From positions 5,648,486 through 5,712,485 of the forward strand of contig NW_025335268.1 in the NCBI RefSeq assembly GCF_004798865.1: a stretch of 64,000 bases of DNA. The letters are read 5' to 3'. Made by a program: the position numbers and the translations under genes. The notes beneath the pieces were generated by a model. It was given only the letters and a program-made list of their open reading frames with translations. It did not search any database and was not told where the DNA came from. Origin of the DNA: Varanus komodoensis (taxonomy: Eukaryota > Chordata > Lepidosauria > Squamata > Varanidae). Shown piece after piece: positions 1 to 12,870 of this stretch. The first letter of the stretch is position 1, and each line of letters begins with the position of its first letter.

Positions 1-516
1 ACAGAACTAGATCTTTTTCCCACTTGTCCAACAGAGCAAAGCTAGAATTGCCACAAAAAAACAAGATTTGAGGCACATGTGCAGGCTCCTCTGAGGCAAA
101 ATATATATAGTAATTTCCAGGAAAATTGGAAATATTTATTTGGAAGGGGGATTATGTCTCTCTAAACTAGGAAATAACTGCTTATAAAGCAAGCATACAG
201 ATCAAAGTATTCACTTTTAAACTTCAGTCAGATGTACCTCTTCAAGGAATGGTACGAGGACAATTAATTTCTATGCCATGTAATAGCTAAAGCTCTCTGG
301 GTCATGTAAAACAAGAGTACTACACTCCCTACTAGTAGTAGTAGTCCACTGTGCTGGGTAACCTCTGCCTCAAGTTCTGGACACCATGTCAGTTTCAGAG
401 AAACTATAGAACATTTTTGGAGAAGTAAAGTTGAAGAAAAAGGACAAGAAATGTTTTATAAGCTGGGCTTGTAAAAACATGCTGCAGCATGGAGTACAGC
501 TTTTCAGTATCCTGGC
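1..516. other. Unassigned intronic sequence
   Basis: AT-leaning unique-looking sequence with a short AGT run near 331-346. I recognise no gene or repeat. Confidence 0.5.
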
Positions 517-524
517 CAGCCATG

Positions 525-695
525 CAGGGCCATCTTAATGCACGGGCCTGATGGGCACTTGCCCGTGGGCCCCATACAAATCTGTGCATGTTAACCCTTG
601 GAAAATTGGAGACCTTCCAAAATTAACAGTAGTTGTCAAAGGGGCCCCAGTACACTGTTTTGCCCGGGGCCCATAATACTGTTAAGACGGCCCTG
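525..695. mobile_element. Short hAT-type non-autonomous DNA transposon, 171 bp
   Basis: The terminal inverted repeats read CAGGGCCATCTTAA at the left and, on the opposite strand, CAGGGCCGTCTTAA at the right end. The element is flanked by a perfect 8-bp duplication CAGCCATG at 517-524 and 696-703, the hallmark of hAT insertion. It has no coding capacity. Confidence 0.85.
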
Positions 696-703
696 CAGCC
701 ATG

Positions 704-2004
704 TCTTCTTTGCAAGGATTCCATTCTGTTTCTCCCCAACACCAGTTTTCTGTCCCTTCCTGAAGTTGGGTAGCATGAGGTGCCCTTTGAACATGTTATG
801 GTCTTTAGGGTTCCTTCCCCTCCCCCCAGAGTTGTGCATGTGTGCACGCACACACAAAAGGGTGCATGTGTTACTTCTTTAGCCTTTGGGGTTTCCTAAG
901 AATATAGGACTATAGCTAGCATAGCTAGCATTATATTATATCTCATACTCTTCAGGAACATTTGGTTTCTACGACCTCAACTTAAGATCAGTGGCTTACA
1001 TATGATGGAGGTTTGATGGCCATCCCTGAGAAAAAGACCGACAGATGCATCAGTGAACCTGCACCACCATGGGCATGACTTGGTAGGAAGCTGCATGAAG
1101 GATGTAATACTAAAGTATCGTATCTAAAGCAGCAGGTGGAGAATCTCTCTCCTGGGCCAAAGGTAGACTAGCAAGCTTCATGGACACAATATAGGCTCAT
1201 GGGTCAAATACAGTCACCTAGTCCTGCTTCTCCCGAAGCCCCCTTTTCACCATCCCATATCCCCACTGCTTGGTTGTTTTCCACAGATCAGCTGAGCGGT
1301 GTGAGGGAGGGATTGAGACTGGGCAGGGAAATGCCCCTGTTGTGTTCAGCAGCAAAAAGATGAAAGCAGGTGGAAAGGGCTCAGTTGGGGGCACCAACTA
1401 GTGGACTTCAGGAAGGTGACATGATAGGAAGCATTGTCAGGTCAAGTTCTGACCCACAACCCAAGAAAAGGAGGCAGCAGTTCCCAACCTGTTTTTGTAG
1501 GCTGCTTGAAAATTCCTGGAGGTTTCAGTAGAGCACTGAATAAACATTTAGGTATCTCATTTGTAGGACAAGACTCCTATTGTGACCATGGGGGTTTTTC
1601 CCCCTTAAGCAGCACTGACACTGTCCAAATCAAAGTCTCTTTATGAAAAATCACAGGAGCTTGATCAGGCAACTAAGAGTATTTTAAAAGAAAAATTAGC
1701 AGACTAAAGATTAGGATACAGTACCGGTGCCACATAATAAAAATCACAGACCCGAAGCCTTACTAGCCTGTTCAGTAATCTACCCCTGGTTTAACAGCCT
1801 TAATCATCATTATCAGAAAAAACCAAATCAATGAATGACCAGCTACTACAAATATTCTGGACTGCAACCTTACCAAGGACTATCTGCATGGAGCTCACAG
1901 CCAATACTGGTCCAAAGACTACCGTTTGAGAATCTCTCATCTAAAGAAACTGCAGAATATCCTATGCAAAAGTGATCTGTCATCTGTGAGAAATCAGAGA
2001 GGTT
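704..2004. other. Unassigned intronic sequence
   Basis: I recognise no gene here. A possible orphan hAT end (AGCAGTTCCCAACCTG at about 1477-1492) has no matching partner. Otherwise the sequence looks unique. Confidence 0.4.
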
Positions 2005-2006
2005 TG

Positions 2007-2042
<36 letters not shown>
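2005..2042. repeat. (TGCC)n microsatellite
   Basis: About nine uninterrupted TGCC units, likely polymorphic in length. Confidence 0.95.
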
Positions 2043-2769
2043 GAATATTCCACACACTGGCATAGACCAGTTTTATTTCTGCCTTCTCCTCCCCACCACA
2101 TGTGTAGCAAGCTGCATTCCATTGGCATTCGAATCACATATGTTACAGCCATTTTAGAACTGGGCTGTCTCCTAAGCAAACACAAGAGGATTTTCTTTGT
2201 TTGAAGCCCAAATACACTCTATTCCTATCCCCAGACTTTGCCAAAAGATCGGCCTCTATTAGTTTTCAATTAATGATTGGGATGGAGGGGGTGATATGGA
2301 AGGAAAGCATGTTCTGCACAAAAGGGAAGGTGCTATATCGTGAACAACCACGCATGTGAGGCAGTTAGAGGAAAGAGTAGAATGGAAGCATGCAGATTGG
2401 GATCTCCTCAAAATATTGCATGGGATGAAGGTTCTAAACCACTTACCAAAACAATAAATATTAACTCAAATCCTAAATGTCATGGGTGCAACCCAGCTAA
2501 AATTGGCCATTATAAACTCTCACTGAACGGAACAGGCCCTATGTTGTTTCATTTATATCAGTGGGTTTGCGAATGACTAAAGCCAGATCTGGATGTTACG
2601 GGACCAGGCCTGGCCCAAGACCTGGTTATGTCTGAGGCAAAAGCAGCAGACAGTGCTTTGCACCCGCCAAGTCTAGGTGCGTTGTACCCCGAGCTGTCAT
2701 GTTGTCACAAAAATCTCCCAAGTGCTAGATCCTGACAATAAAAATGCAAGAATAAATGAAACAACAGTT
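2043..2769. other. Unassigned intronic sequence
   Basis: No gene or recognised repeat. It is moderately AT-rich. Confidence 0.4.
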
Positions 2770-3100
2770 AACTGACCTTTTAAATTAATTTGTCCAAACC
2801 CTTTTCAGATTGGTGATCTTCACTACAGTTTGTGGTAGTGAATACCATAATTTAACTAGGCCCTGTATCAAGATTTCCTTCCTTTTTCTGAATTTCCCAT
2901 CAATGAACTTCAGGGGATGGCCCCATTTGGTTTTAGTATTATGTGAGAGAAGACTGTCTCCTGACTGAAATTCTCCACACTGTGCACAATTTTGTAAATT
3001 TCTACTGTGTTTCCACTTACACATACCTTCCTAAGCAAAACAATTCTGTAAGATGCAAGCTCTCCATATAGGCTGATTTTCCCCCATCTCTCTTTACCAA
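2770..3100 (-). mobile_element. CR1-superfamily LINE fragment (ORF2 C-terminus)
   Basis: Minus-strand frames read EIYKIVHSVENFSQE, SHNTKTKWGHPLKFIDGKF and LVKLWYSLPQTVV. These match the typical CR1 ORF2 C-terminal order YKIMHG, SHNTRTRGHPLKL, VNLWNSLPQDVV. Frame changes show that the copy is decayed. It is 5'-truncated, as is usual for CR1. Confidence 0.8.
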
Positions 3101-3754
3101 ATTTTAGATTGTGAGTTCTTTGAAGCAAGGACTAGCCCTCCTCTGCTACATTATTTGCATGAACAAATGTTTTGTTTTTTGATTTTCTTATTAGTGGAGG
3201 AAGAGTTTCCATTTTCAGCAGCAGCCATGTCTTTCCCAGGTGCTCAAGTTCTGATTCAAGAAGAGCCCTTCGAGGTCAAGCCAAAGGCCTACAGGAGCCA
3301 TCCAGAAGTCCACAAGGACAACCTGAGGACTGTTTCTGTCTGACTGCAGCTGGATTAGGACCTGCAGGGTCAGTTCTCTCAAAGGGAGAAGCAAGAATCA
3401 GAGAATGGGAAATTCAGGTTTGCAAGCACCCATGCGCAAATTCTGCCATGAACAGAAGCGGGTGCTTACAACAGAAACACCTTTCACCTTTTCTGCACAC
3501 ACCCATACTCCTTGCAAGGTGAATTCTTTCCACTGGGGAGGAGATGGGCTAGTGGGAATTGGGGAGGGCTTCTCAAATAGCCCCTTTTGAGTACTTTGCA
3601 GCTGCAATGCAAGCATTCAGGGGCTCCAGTTAATTTCGGGAGCATCACTGCTTTTACATTTTCACATCAGTTGAAACTTGCCCAGGGAGAGGGTTTAATA
3701 CCAATGTGCACACAGGCAGATGCCTTTCAGATATAGAAGATCAATGTATATTAG
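3101..3754. other. Unassigned sequence
   Basis: No gene. A stretch near 3105-3135 (TTAGATTGTGAGTTCTTTGA) resembles the tail shared by several vertebrate retroposons, but it is too short to classify. Confidence 0.35.
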
Positions 3755-3897
3755 TTACAGAGCTGGACTGGGACCAGGGAGATGTGGATTCGTAGTCCCC
3801 CATCAGCCACGAAGCTCATTGGGAACCCTTGAGCCAGCTCTCAGTTTACTTATCTCACAGGGCTCTTGCAAAGATAAAATAAAGAGAAATGAGACTA
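3755..3897 (+). mobile_element. Sauria-type tRNA-derived SINE, degenerate
   Basis: The order GAGCTGGACTGGGACC, then a B-box-like stretch, CAGCCACGAAGCTCATTGGG, then CTCACAGGGCTCTTGCAAAGATAAAAT follows the Sauria SINE body. The head is eroded and the 3' part is truncated. Confidence 0.7.
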
Positions 3898-5239
3898 GGG
3901 AAGTGTCTTTGGAAAAAATGATGGATATACACAATAATAATTCACAAGCAAGCATAGGGGCCTGCAGGAACAGACCAAATCTTCATTTGGACCAGCATTC
4001 TGCACACCCACAGGCCAGCCAGAGCTTCACACAAGCATGGCATGGATACAATAGCACCCACCCACCCACCGTTGCTCCCCAGCAGCTGATGCATTAGATA
4101 CTGGGAATGGCCCTTCCAAATATCTCTAGAAACCACAAATGATTACACTTATCTACAATGTCAACAGTAAACACCAGAATATTTTTTTTTCTTTCCAGAG
4201 AAAAGAGGGAGGAAAACCTCAAAGGACAAGCCATTAACATGTGTGAACAAATTTTTACCTAAGCTAAAAATGCTTTATTACTTTGCACAGGCTTTGTCAG
4301 CTCACATGTCCCCACTGAGCACTCTGAAAGGGACTTGCATGAAATATTAATCTGTCCATTTGAGGATTTCCTTGCTGATTCTCTCCTTCATCTTGCCAGC
4401 AGGGCATTGCTATCTAATGCAACGCTGACTGTTTGCCCTTCATCACAGCCTTCATTGGAAATAAAATCAGCAGCTGGTGCTGTCATGTGGAGGATTGTAT
4501 GAGCATTAAGACAAACACAAAGGGCAACATTCAGCAATTTGGAAAGGGGGCAAAATCAGAATCCCCTTGAGAGGCAGAGAAGACTCACTTTTGCTTAAAT
4601 AGCAGGTTTAGCTGAAGCAAGTGCGCTTACACCTTCAGGACCTTAGACAATGTTCTTTCTCATTCTCTGTCAACACATGCACATGGGCATGCACAGAGTG
4701 CAGTTGCAAGACTGATAACACCCTTTTCCCAGCTAGTTTTCCACGGTAAGGATGTTCCATTTCTCTATCACTCCAACTTCAATGCAAAACAACCGAAAAA
4801 TGTTCTTCCCTCATGTCACATTGTAATTGCTGAATGCACAAATAGCTGGCATGAATACATATTCGATTAATGCCTGCAAGACAAATTCTGGAAATCAGAA
4901 ACCGCTCTCCTTTTGCCTGCACCAATTCTTTTGTCTATTTTAATGTTAAGTTTCACAGAAGCACTTGGGGGAAGCAGCTGCTCAAAACACTGGCAATCCA
5001 ACAATTCCATTTCTCTAGCCTGATCCTGGACCCATTTAGAGCTAATTTCATCCTGCAGTCATGATGTGGCCTCAGGTCAGAGCTGTGGCTCTCGCTAAAA
5101 TGGGTGTGCCGCTTCCAGCAAAACAGAGCCATTACATGGGAAGCTGACCCATGTCAACATCTTTGGGGATATTCTAGCACCTTCCCATGCTGAACTGCTC
5201 AACTTTCCTTAGGAAGCTTCTATCTCAGAGGCAGGTCAT
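3898..5239. other. Unassigned intronic sequence with possible conserved tract
   Basis: No gene or recognised transposon. The tract 4290-4470 is repeat-free, moderately GC-balanced and contains TAAT and GCAT cores, so it is a possible conserved non-coding element. This is only an impression from composition. Confidence 0.3.
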
Positions 5240-5246
5240 CCAGTCA

Positions 5247-5363
5247 CTCCAGATATTTTGAACTACAATTCCCATTAGTCCTAACTAATGGGGCTGAGGA
5301 AGATTTCTGGCAACTGGAGTCTAAAACATTTGGAAGGTACCAAATTGGGAAGGCTACTCTAAA
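5247..5363. repeat. Short palindromic (MITE-like) repeat, copy 1
   Basis: The left arm reads TCCAGATATTTTGAACTACA and CCCATTAG. The right arm is the imperfect inverse, ending ACTGGAGTCTAAAACATTTGG. It matches other copies in the window, whose core is CCAGATGTTGTNGNACTACA followed by AACTCCCA. Confidence 0.6.
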
Positions 5364-5439
5364 GTTCTTTTTCTGGAAGTAAGACTACCCATACAGGCAG
5401 GATTCAACCTGACTGCTCATGATGCCACGCCATTCATAG

Positions 5440-5945
5440 AAACATAGAAACAGAGCGAGTCCGAAGGGGTCTCCTGGCCATCTAGTCTGACCCTTGGCTC
5501 CAGCCAGCTCCACTCATGATATGCCTATGACATGCATGTCCAGCCTATCCGTGAACACCCTCACCAAAGGGGCTTCAACCACCTCCCATGGATGCCCATT
5601 CCATACCCTAGGGGTCCTAACCGTCGGGAAGTACTTCCTGGCATCCACCCTAAATCTTGGTTCCCTGAGCCTTGCTGCAGTGGAATGTGTCCTGCCCTCC
5701 ACTGCAGAGAAAAAAAGGTCATGACCCACCTCTGTGTGGCATCCCCTCACAGGCCTGTATGTTGATAACAAGTCCCCTCTCAGTCCCCTCTCAAGGCTGA
5801 AAAGACCAAGCTCCCTCAGTGTCTCCTCATATGGCTTACCCTGCAAACCAGCCACCATCCTAGTGGCCTTTTGCTGCACTGATTCCAACCTTCGATCACT
5901 TAAAGCATATAAGAGTGTCTGCATTCATGTTCTCATTGCTCTGCC
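5440..5945 (-). mobile_element. CR1 LINE 3' end with ORF2 C-terminus
   Basis: The minus strand from 5924 has an open frame of 136 residues with LESVQQKATRMVAGL, YEETLRELGLFSLERGLRGD and PRVWNGHPWEVVEAP. These are the conserved CR1 reverse-transcriptase C-terminal blocks. The 3' tail (right to left, 5513-5440) carries the CR1 terminal pattern seen on the plus strand as CATAGAAACATAGAAACAGAG. It is truncated at the 5' end. The long intact frame suggests a younger copy than the one at 2770. Confidence 0.9.
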
Positions 5946-6221
5946 GTGAGCCCCCAGTCCATCAAAATACTTTAAACAAATTAAAATCAGTCCATCGAGC
6001 AGAAACATCAGACACAAAACCATATTTCTGATCACACAGCTCAGAGAGCAACACACATCCAGCAATCTCCCCACTTTTTAAACTCTGCTGCCCATGATGT
6101 GCTTGTGTGAGGCAGTCTCACTTGAGCGTATCCTTCATTTCCCCTCTGTTATGTGATGGGGAACATGGGAGTATAAATGGCTGCACAGGGCTCTGATTAT
6201 TCTCCAATCAAATGAAGCATG
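5946..6221. other. Unassigned sequence
   Basis: About 280 bases with no recognised feature. Confidence 0.4.
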
Positions 6222-6229
6222 CTATAGAT

Positions 6230-6640
6230 CAGTGGTTTTCAACCTTTCCACAGCTGAGGACCAGCAAAAACAGGCAAACCATCTCGGGGTTCACTGAGGC
6301 AGAAACAAAAAGCACCATACTCATAATACAGTATTCTGTGTATTAGTTTCCAAACACAATACCAAACAAAAGAAAATGCTCCAAAACAACAAGAAACCAA
6401 GCAGCAAAAAATGCCAACAAAGGAACAAAATATTGAAATCGGTGCGACATGGCTCCCAGCTGGCTCCTGCCAAATTGCCTCTCCCCCCCCGCCCCACCCC
6501 TCCAAGCCCTCCATGATCATGATGCCAACTGAAGAAGAGGGGGTGGACTACAGCCAACCCTTGCACCAGTCCATGGCAAGTGGGATGCGATCACCCCGTG
6601 AACCGGCACCGGTCCCCAGACCGGTGGTTGAAAACCACTG
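6230..6640. mobile_element. hAT-type non-autonomous DNA transposon, 411 bp
   Basis: The left end is CAGTGGTTTTCAACCTTTCC. The right end read on the opposite strand is CAGTGGTTTTCAACCACCGG. A perfect 8-bp target duplication CTATAGAT lies at 6222-6229 and 6641-6648. There is no transposase frame. TIR and TSD together identify a hAT superfamily insertion. Confidence 0.92.
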
Positions 6641-6714
6641 CTATAGATGACTAGTAACTATAATACATTGTCAGATAAAACTATGTGTGTTTCTTCCTCT
6701 AAAACCAGAGAGGA

Positions 6715-6843
6715 AAACTTGGGGCTCTCCAGATGTTGTAGCCTTCAGCTCCCTCCAGCCTCGGCCAACATAGCCAATGGCGAGAGACAGCAACAATCGC
6801 AGGCCAAAACATCCAGAGGGCTTGAAGTTGCCCATCCCTGCAA
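6715..6843. repeat. Short palindromic (MITE-like) repeat, copy 2
   Basis: The copy runs from CTCTCCAGATGTTGTAGCC to the imperfect inverse ending AACATCCAGAGGGCTTGAAG. It is the clearest copy of the family found at 5247, 14908 and elsewhere. Confidence 0.65.
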
Positions 6844-7929
6844 AAGTTTTATTGGTAAGCCCTTCCTAATAATACAGCCATGAAGTTCTGTGGCTAATGC
6901 AAATAGAGAATGCTCTATTTGGAGAGTATTCTTTAAATGTGGTGGGAGTATACATTCCCCCACTTCTGGTATGAAATGGTGCAGAATGATAACACATGAG
7001 TCTCCTGATCATTGATTTTAGCTTTAATTCCTCAATTTTTAGCCCCAAACCTCACATTTCCCCAGTGTAAGTGTAAGGCAAAACCCAAGAGGAGTTCAAC
7101 TCATACGGAAAGCCAAATATGGTAAAAGGAAATGGCAAAACAGAACTTGTTCTGTTGCAGATGTACCAAGTTACTTTGCCCCTGTCAGAGAATCTATCTT
7201 GGTCTCTTGTTCTCAACTTTCTACTTCATCTTGCATCACTCTTCAGAAACCCTGAAGAGTTAGAATGATAAAAGGAGGGCTCAGGAATAAAGCTAGACTC
7301 TCAGTGTTTTAAATTTGAATGTGCATTTTGATAGCAATTTCAGCAGGATAATCCATTTAAAATTGAACACAGCAATCAAATATTCAGTAAAAGAAAATGA
7401 ATGTTCTTGGCAATGTTATAATAGGCAAACCTGAGTGAGGCCTACCAGCTGGACTAGCAGCCAACAATGACCAGCATACAAAGCTCTGGCAGGACATGCC
7501 CATTATGGTGCGTGGTCAGTGTTACTGCAGGAAAACAGAAGTGTGCTCATGGCACCTCAAGCCCAGGGGTCAAATCCAGCCCCAAACGGGCAAGTTCCCT
7601 TCCAACTCCACCCCCTTTCCACAAGCCCCCTGCTATCCACTGCTTTCCCTGCTTTGTGCCGTTGCAGTTCAACCTTTCAGAATGGGAAGCTTCTTCTGAG
7701 TTGCTGGGAGGAAGAGGTTTAAGCTAAATTAGGCTGGGACTTTTGGCCCTTCTGATCTTAGTTTGATCCATTGGCTTTTGACTGGGACAACAACTCTTAA
7801 GGTTTTTTTCCTTCACAGAGGTGTGTTACTTGGAGTCCAGCACTTAGCAGGGCTTGGTCTCAATGGACTTACTGAGCCTTCCAAGCTCTACCGTTACGAT
7901 TCTTTAAGCCACACCAAATCTCTAAAGAA
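6844..7929. other. Unassigned intronic sequence
   Basis: No gene, RNA or recognised repeat. Confidence 0.4.
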
Positions 7930-8012
7930 TTACTGTACTGGATCAGACTAAAGGCCCATCTGGGCTAGTGCTTTGGTCCAACCATAGCCAACCAGCTGCC
8001 TGTAAGTAGTCC
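7930..8012 (-). mobile_element. CR1 3' terminal fragment
   Basis: The plus strand reads GGATCAGACTAAAGGCCCAT and then CAACCATAGCCAACCAGCTGCC. This is the same 3' terminal sequence as at 8845, so it is a very short CR1 end in minus orientation. Confidence 0.6.
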
Positions 8013-8839
8013 TCTTCCTTCTTTTTCCCCTCTTTTTGACAGAGGGTGTACAACAGCTCTCCTCCCAAAGAATCCCCTCCCTGTCCTCTCCAAGGTCCCC
8101 CAAGGCTGCTTTTCACGGCAGTTGTGAAGGAGCTTGTGAGTGGATGGAGGAAGGGATCGGTTGGTGTGGTCTTTGTCCTAAAGCCACAGCAGTGTCCACA
8201 GCTTCAGGAAGGGGAGTCCAAACAGCCCCGTGTTCTCTGGGACTGTCTCCATGAACCAAAAGCTTGCCCTCTTCATAGGCCTTCCAGAACATTTCTTTCC
8301 ATATATTTACTGACAAATATTGCATCTACATTGGGTTCTAGTAAAGCAACAAGTGCTTTTAAACTACTATGAATGTTGATACATCACCACTTTAATAAAC
8401 TACCTTGAAATTGTTTTGGTAATACCACAGTTAACCATTCGCACCTCATTGGGGATGACGGGCACTCCAAAATTATTAGAAATCTGAAGTTTTGGTAGAA
8501 ATCTGAAGTCATTTTAGAAATATCACAGCATAGACTGTTCTCAGTTCTGTATCTAAAATTGTAGCAAGAAAAACATGATGTTCTTAGGAAATATCTGCTT
8601 TGGGGGTTTAAAGAGTGACATGATACAACTATCAGTTCTCAAAAGGAAAAGGAAAAGAAACAAAAAGCTCTTATGATAAACTAAGCAGCCAAATATCACA
8701 TCAACAGTTTCAAGCATGATTTAGCCAAGCCGGTCCAGAATTTCAGTGAGTTCACTTGCACACTGATTGCAGTTCATTCTGCTGTTTCTTTGCAGGGCCT
8801 GTTTCTTCCAAGTCATACTGAATTTCATATGAGTATCTA
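8013..8839. other. Unassigned intronic sequence
   Basis: No supported gene. Frames in 8040-8370 are short and lack family similarity. Confidence 0.4.
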
Positions 8840-9850
8840 TGCCCGATCAGAGTAAAGGCCCATCTAGACCATCATTCTGTTCCAATGGGAAGCTCACAAG
8901 CTGGATATTAGTGCAATCTCTCCATTACTGGCATACAGAGGCAGTAGTGTAGCCTCCACTACTGGAAGCAGCATATAGCCATCAGGACTACTAGCCATTG
9001 ATAGCTTTATTCGCCATGAATTTGCCCAATCTCATTTTAAAGCAGCGCAAGCTGATAATCAATATTACATTCCACACTAATGAATTCCATTCATTAAGAC
9101 ATACTTCCTTTCATCTGCTCTGCATCTTCCACCAATCTGTTCACTGGATAAGCCCAGGTTCTCGTATTATGACTGGGGGAAAATGTCTCCATATCCACCT
9201 TTGCTGCACCATTTATGATGTTATGCGTCTCTAACATGTCCCCAACCCTTGTCTTTTTTCTGAGTTAAGACACCCTGAACATTGCAACCTTTCCTCATAA
9301 AAAGGGCAAAGGCTGCAGCAGCTTTTCCACCTCCGCAGTGACCAGGACTGTATTCTAGTGCATTTGCCCCATAGGCTCTGGCAGCCCCAGTTTCTTTTCT
9401 GATTATCCCCAGCATGAAATTTGCTGTTTTCATAGCAGCTACATACTAGGGTCCATTTTAATCAAGCTTTCCACCACAACCCAGTTCCTGGTCAATCCCT
9501 CTGAGCTGAGACTCAACCAGTCCATAGATGAAGTTAGAATTGCTTTGCCACAACTTACATCGCTTTTATACTTGTTTACATTGAAGCCTCTTGGCCGTTC
9601 TGTTGCCCATTCCTCCAGTTCAAAGAGACACTTTGGGCCTCATCACTGTACTTTTTTGTTTTAATCAACATACAAAATCTGGGATTGTCAGTAAATGAGG
9701 CCACTCCACAGCTCACCTCTAACTACATGTCATTTATGAACAGGTGAGAAAGCCCCAGCCCAGATCCTCAAGGGACCCCACAGGTTATGTCCCTCCATGA
9801 GGAGAACTGTCCATGGATTTTGCACTGGAATTAAATGCCTCACTGCTTAC
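8840..9850 (-). mobile_element. CR1-superfamily LINE, about 1 kb of 3' end
   Basis: The plus strand begins with the 3' terminal GATCAGAGTAAAGGCCCATC. The minus-strand reading then gives ORF2 C-terminal blocks including KTANFMLGIIRKETG. The right part (9590-9790) matches the upstream RT region, with its complement running through GCCCATTCCTCCAGTTCAAA to CCTCAAGGGACCCCAC. Frames are broken throughout, so this is an old copy. It is the longest CR1 piece in the window. Confidence 0.85.
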
Positions 9851-12800
9851 ATCTCATGCAGGCCAACATCCAAGGGATGTCCACAGAGAAAAAAGAGGAG
9901 TGCATAACTTGACAAAAAATTATAGAGCAATCAAAACCAGGGTAAATTGAAGCAAGGTGATGTTGCATTTCTTTGAAATAAAAGGGTCTTCAGCATCAGA
10001 GAGCTTTGGCTGCAGGAAGGTATATAAATAAAAATGATCCACTCAGTAGTTGGGCATATGTGGATGCATTGCATCATCTGGACCCAAAATATGCTCCTCT
10101 TATGTGAGACGCCCTGGCTTCGGAGGGGGCCAGAAATGGCAGAGGGCAAGAGAGGGAGGAAGGCAGCGTGGCTTCATTGGTGCGCCCAGGGCTCCTGGCA
10201 GACTCCAATGGGCCTGCAGCCTAGCGAACCCTGTGCTAGAGGCAGCTAGGTTACTTCTCCCTTCTGTTTTAAAAAGGGGCTACGGAGCTGCTCAAGAGAT
10301 CTGCAGTGGCCCACAGGATCAAATGCATCCACTCCCTGCCTATATCGCAGCCTAGCTGCAAAACGACAGCAATTCAAAGGAAAACCATGCAGGCCACAAG
10401 TGCTGCCTTGGCCTTTGCAGTATTGTAGCTCCCAGAGAGGTAGCAATCCGTCCCTAAATAAGCAGTGGTTTATCTCATGAACTCTCAGCTCCAGCAACAA
10501 AGTTAACCATGCACAGTTGGTGGAACAAAACTCCTACGGACTTATGCAACTCCCTTTGATTTAACCACAATGCACAGAAGTTATAATCTGCAGAGTGCTT
10601 TTCAACCCCTCAAGGTGTTGGCCTTTCAAAACACCCTGCCAGAATCATTCCCATCTTATAAATGGAAAACCAAGCTCTGGGCATTCAGGATTCAAATGCC
10701 CTTTCATTTTTGAACCTCCACATGTGGTTCATTGGGTTGGATTCACATTTAGTCACACTTCAAGGAAACCTATTGAAATCAACTGACTCATCTTCGTCAC
10801 AATCAGCTTAAGACTGACTGGTTCCAGTGAGTGTATTCCAGCTGGATTCAAACCATTATCTCCAAGCTTAAACCTGCTTTACAGGATCATTGCATGGAGC
10901 AGGAAGAAGAAAACAGAAAATATGCTAACCTGAAATCCTTAAGAGGAGGACAGGGTAGAAGTGTGATAGAGAAAATAAACGAGTGTTTTCTAGCCTACAT
11001 TCCAGCAGATGAGTTTGAAATGTATTTTAACCAGAGGGCCGTCTGGGCTTCTATAGGTACTGCCACATTTCTGTATACTTAAAAAGCACCAGACGTCTAG
11101 AACAGGAATATATATTTGATTGAGGTCACCAGCCAGAGCTGTAAATTGAGCCTGTAATTTAATCCTTGGGGGGCCGTGGGGGGGCCAGGGCTCTCCGATC
11201 CGTCTCTCCTCTGTGTGACACTGTACCACTGAAATGGCAACAGAGCTCCCTCTTTGACAGGCAGCACCAAACAAGGGAGAGCATGGCACTGGATCAGTGG
11301 GGGCGGGGGAGACAAACTTGGATGGGGCAGTTAGCAACCAGTGTTTACAAACATAAACTGGGGAGATCAGATGGGCCGGCCATAAATTATGACTGGATTG
11401 CAGTCAAGCAAGAGCCCCACTCAACATAAAAAGCAGGGAGGCTTTATATCCCGGCTTCGGTTTTAGTTCAATCTCTAAAAACAAAAATTGCATCACATGT
11501 GGGGCACTAAGAGCGACTGAAGCATGATGGAAAATATTCCATCTGACAAGTGAAATTGAATAACAAACACCTCTCCAACCATACAGCAAGCACACATGCT
11601 GAAGCACAGCCTTGTAATACGCGTCCCCTGGTCCAAAGCACACTTCCAAACAAGGCAGGGATTAGAAATAGGGTTTCAGTTGTTGGGGCTCTTTTAAGTG
11701 TGGATAGTATTTTTTAAACACATGCATACAGCAATGTCACCGTCACCCTTTTTCTGCTCCGATTCATTCTCCTTTTTCCAGCTTCATTAAGTAAAAACCT
11801 CACACATATCACACTACAGTTATTAATCGCTTGATCTCTCCCCACAATTTCTCCTAGCTGGCAGAAGGAGAAGGGAGATTCTTTTCCTCCTCCTCCTCCT
11901 CTTTCTTCTTCTAAAGCTTCTTTAGATCAAGCTGCTAAGTGCTGTTGGCTAATTTTAAAACTTCTAGCTTCAAAACGGAGCCCTAGGACTGGTTGCTGGG
12001 CAATGGTGCAAGGATTCTTTCCACTCCCGGATGCTGCAACCAGGGACTGGCTGACAACCCAAGAGGGAACCTGAGCCTTTGGTTTCCAATACTCTGGCAG
12101 ACCTAATTTCTTAGGGCTTTGGTGATTACCCACCATCTTTCTTCCATCTCACAGACCACTAGATCACTATCTATCTTAATGTTTGGAGCCGCATTCCACA
12201 GTACAGAGTGGTACAGGATTACAAATATCCTATAACCTTTTGCATTCCCTGGTAAAAGGTTGTTTACAAAAGGAGGCAACTTCAGTTGAGCTGAGATAAA
12301 CATTATCTATCTTCTGCGCTCTCAAAACATTCTTGCTGGTTCTCCATGAACTAAAAGATCAAATGAAATGAACTATGTTAGCCTAAACTGAACCTAAATA
12401 TACTGATTTTTTTCAATCAGTACACATTTTTAATAATTATCACAGTTGCTAATGCATACATTCTATATGCTGGTCCCTAATAAATATGCTGCATGCATAT
12501 CCCATTTTTCTTCCATCATGGAGTTCAAGCTGGAAGAGTGGACCCTTTATAATTTTTGTAAGCGTGCAAGCACAGACTAGAGCTCTTTAGCTTTCAGCCC
12601 CTTCAACAGGGACAAGGACAGATGCGTCCTGAGCCCTGTGTACATGCATGCGGCTATCCACACCTGGACACAAAAGGACAGGGCCAGGTGGCCCATGAAG
12701 CATGGTGAGATGCCCACCACAGAGGAGGAGGAAGAATGGCTGAATGGGCCATTCTCCAGCGCCCCCAGGAAAGTCCACCATTCCTGTTGCCCACCCACCC

Positions 12801-12870
12801 CCTCCAGAAGGTGTGCTGGAGAGAGCCATGCCTACCAGTTGCATTTCCACCGGGACATTTCCCACAGCAA
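9851..12870. other. Unassigned intronic sequence with possible conserved tract
   Basis: No gene is supported. A short L2-like tail may lie at 9975-10035 (GAGAGCTTTGGCTGCAGG followed by TATATAAATAAA). A pyrimidine run (TCC)n lies at 11885-11912. The stretch 11380-11620 is free of recognisable repeats and could be a conserved non-coding element. Nothing else is clear. Confidence 0.35.
11885..11912. repeat. (TCC)n/(TTC)n pyrimidine tract
   Basis: Short imperfect trinucleotide run. Confidence 0.85.

Noticed and set aside
1477-1492. Possible hAT left end (AGCAGTTCCCAACCTG)
   Set aside because: No matching right end or 8-bp duplication found downstream.
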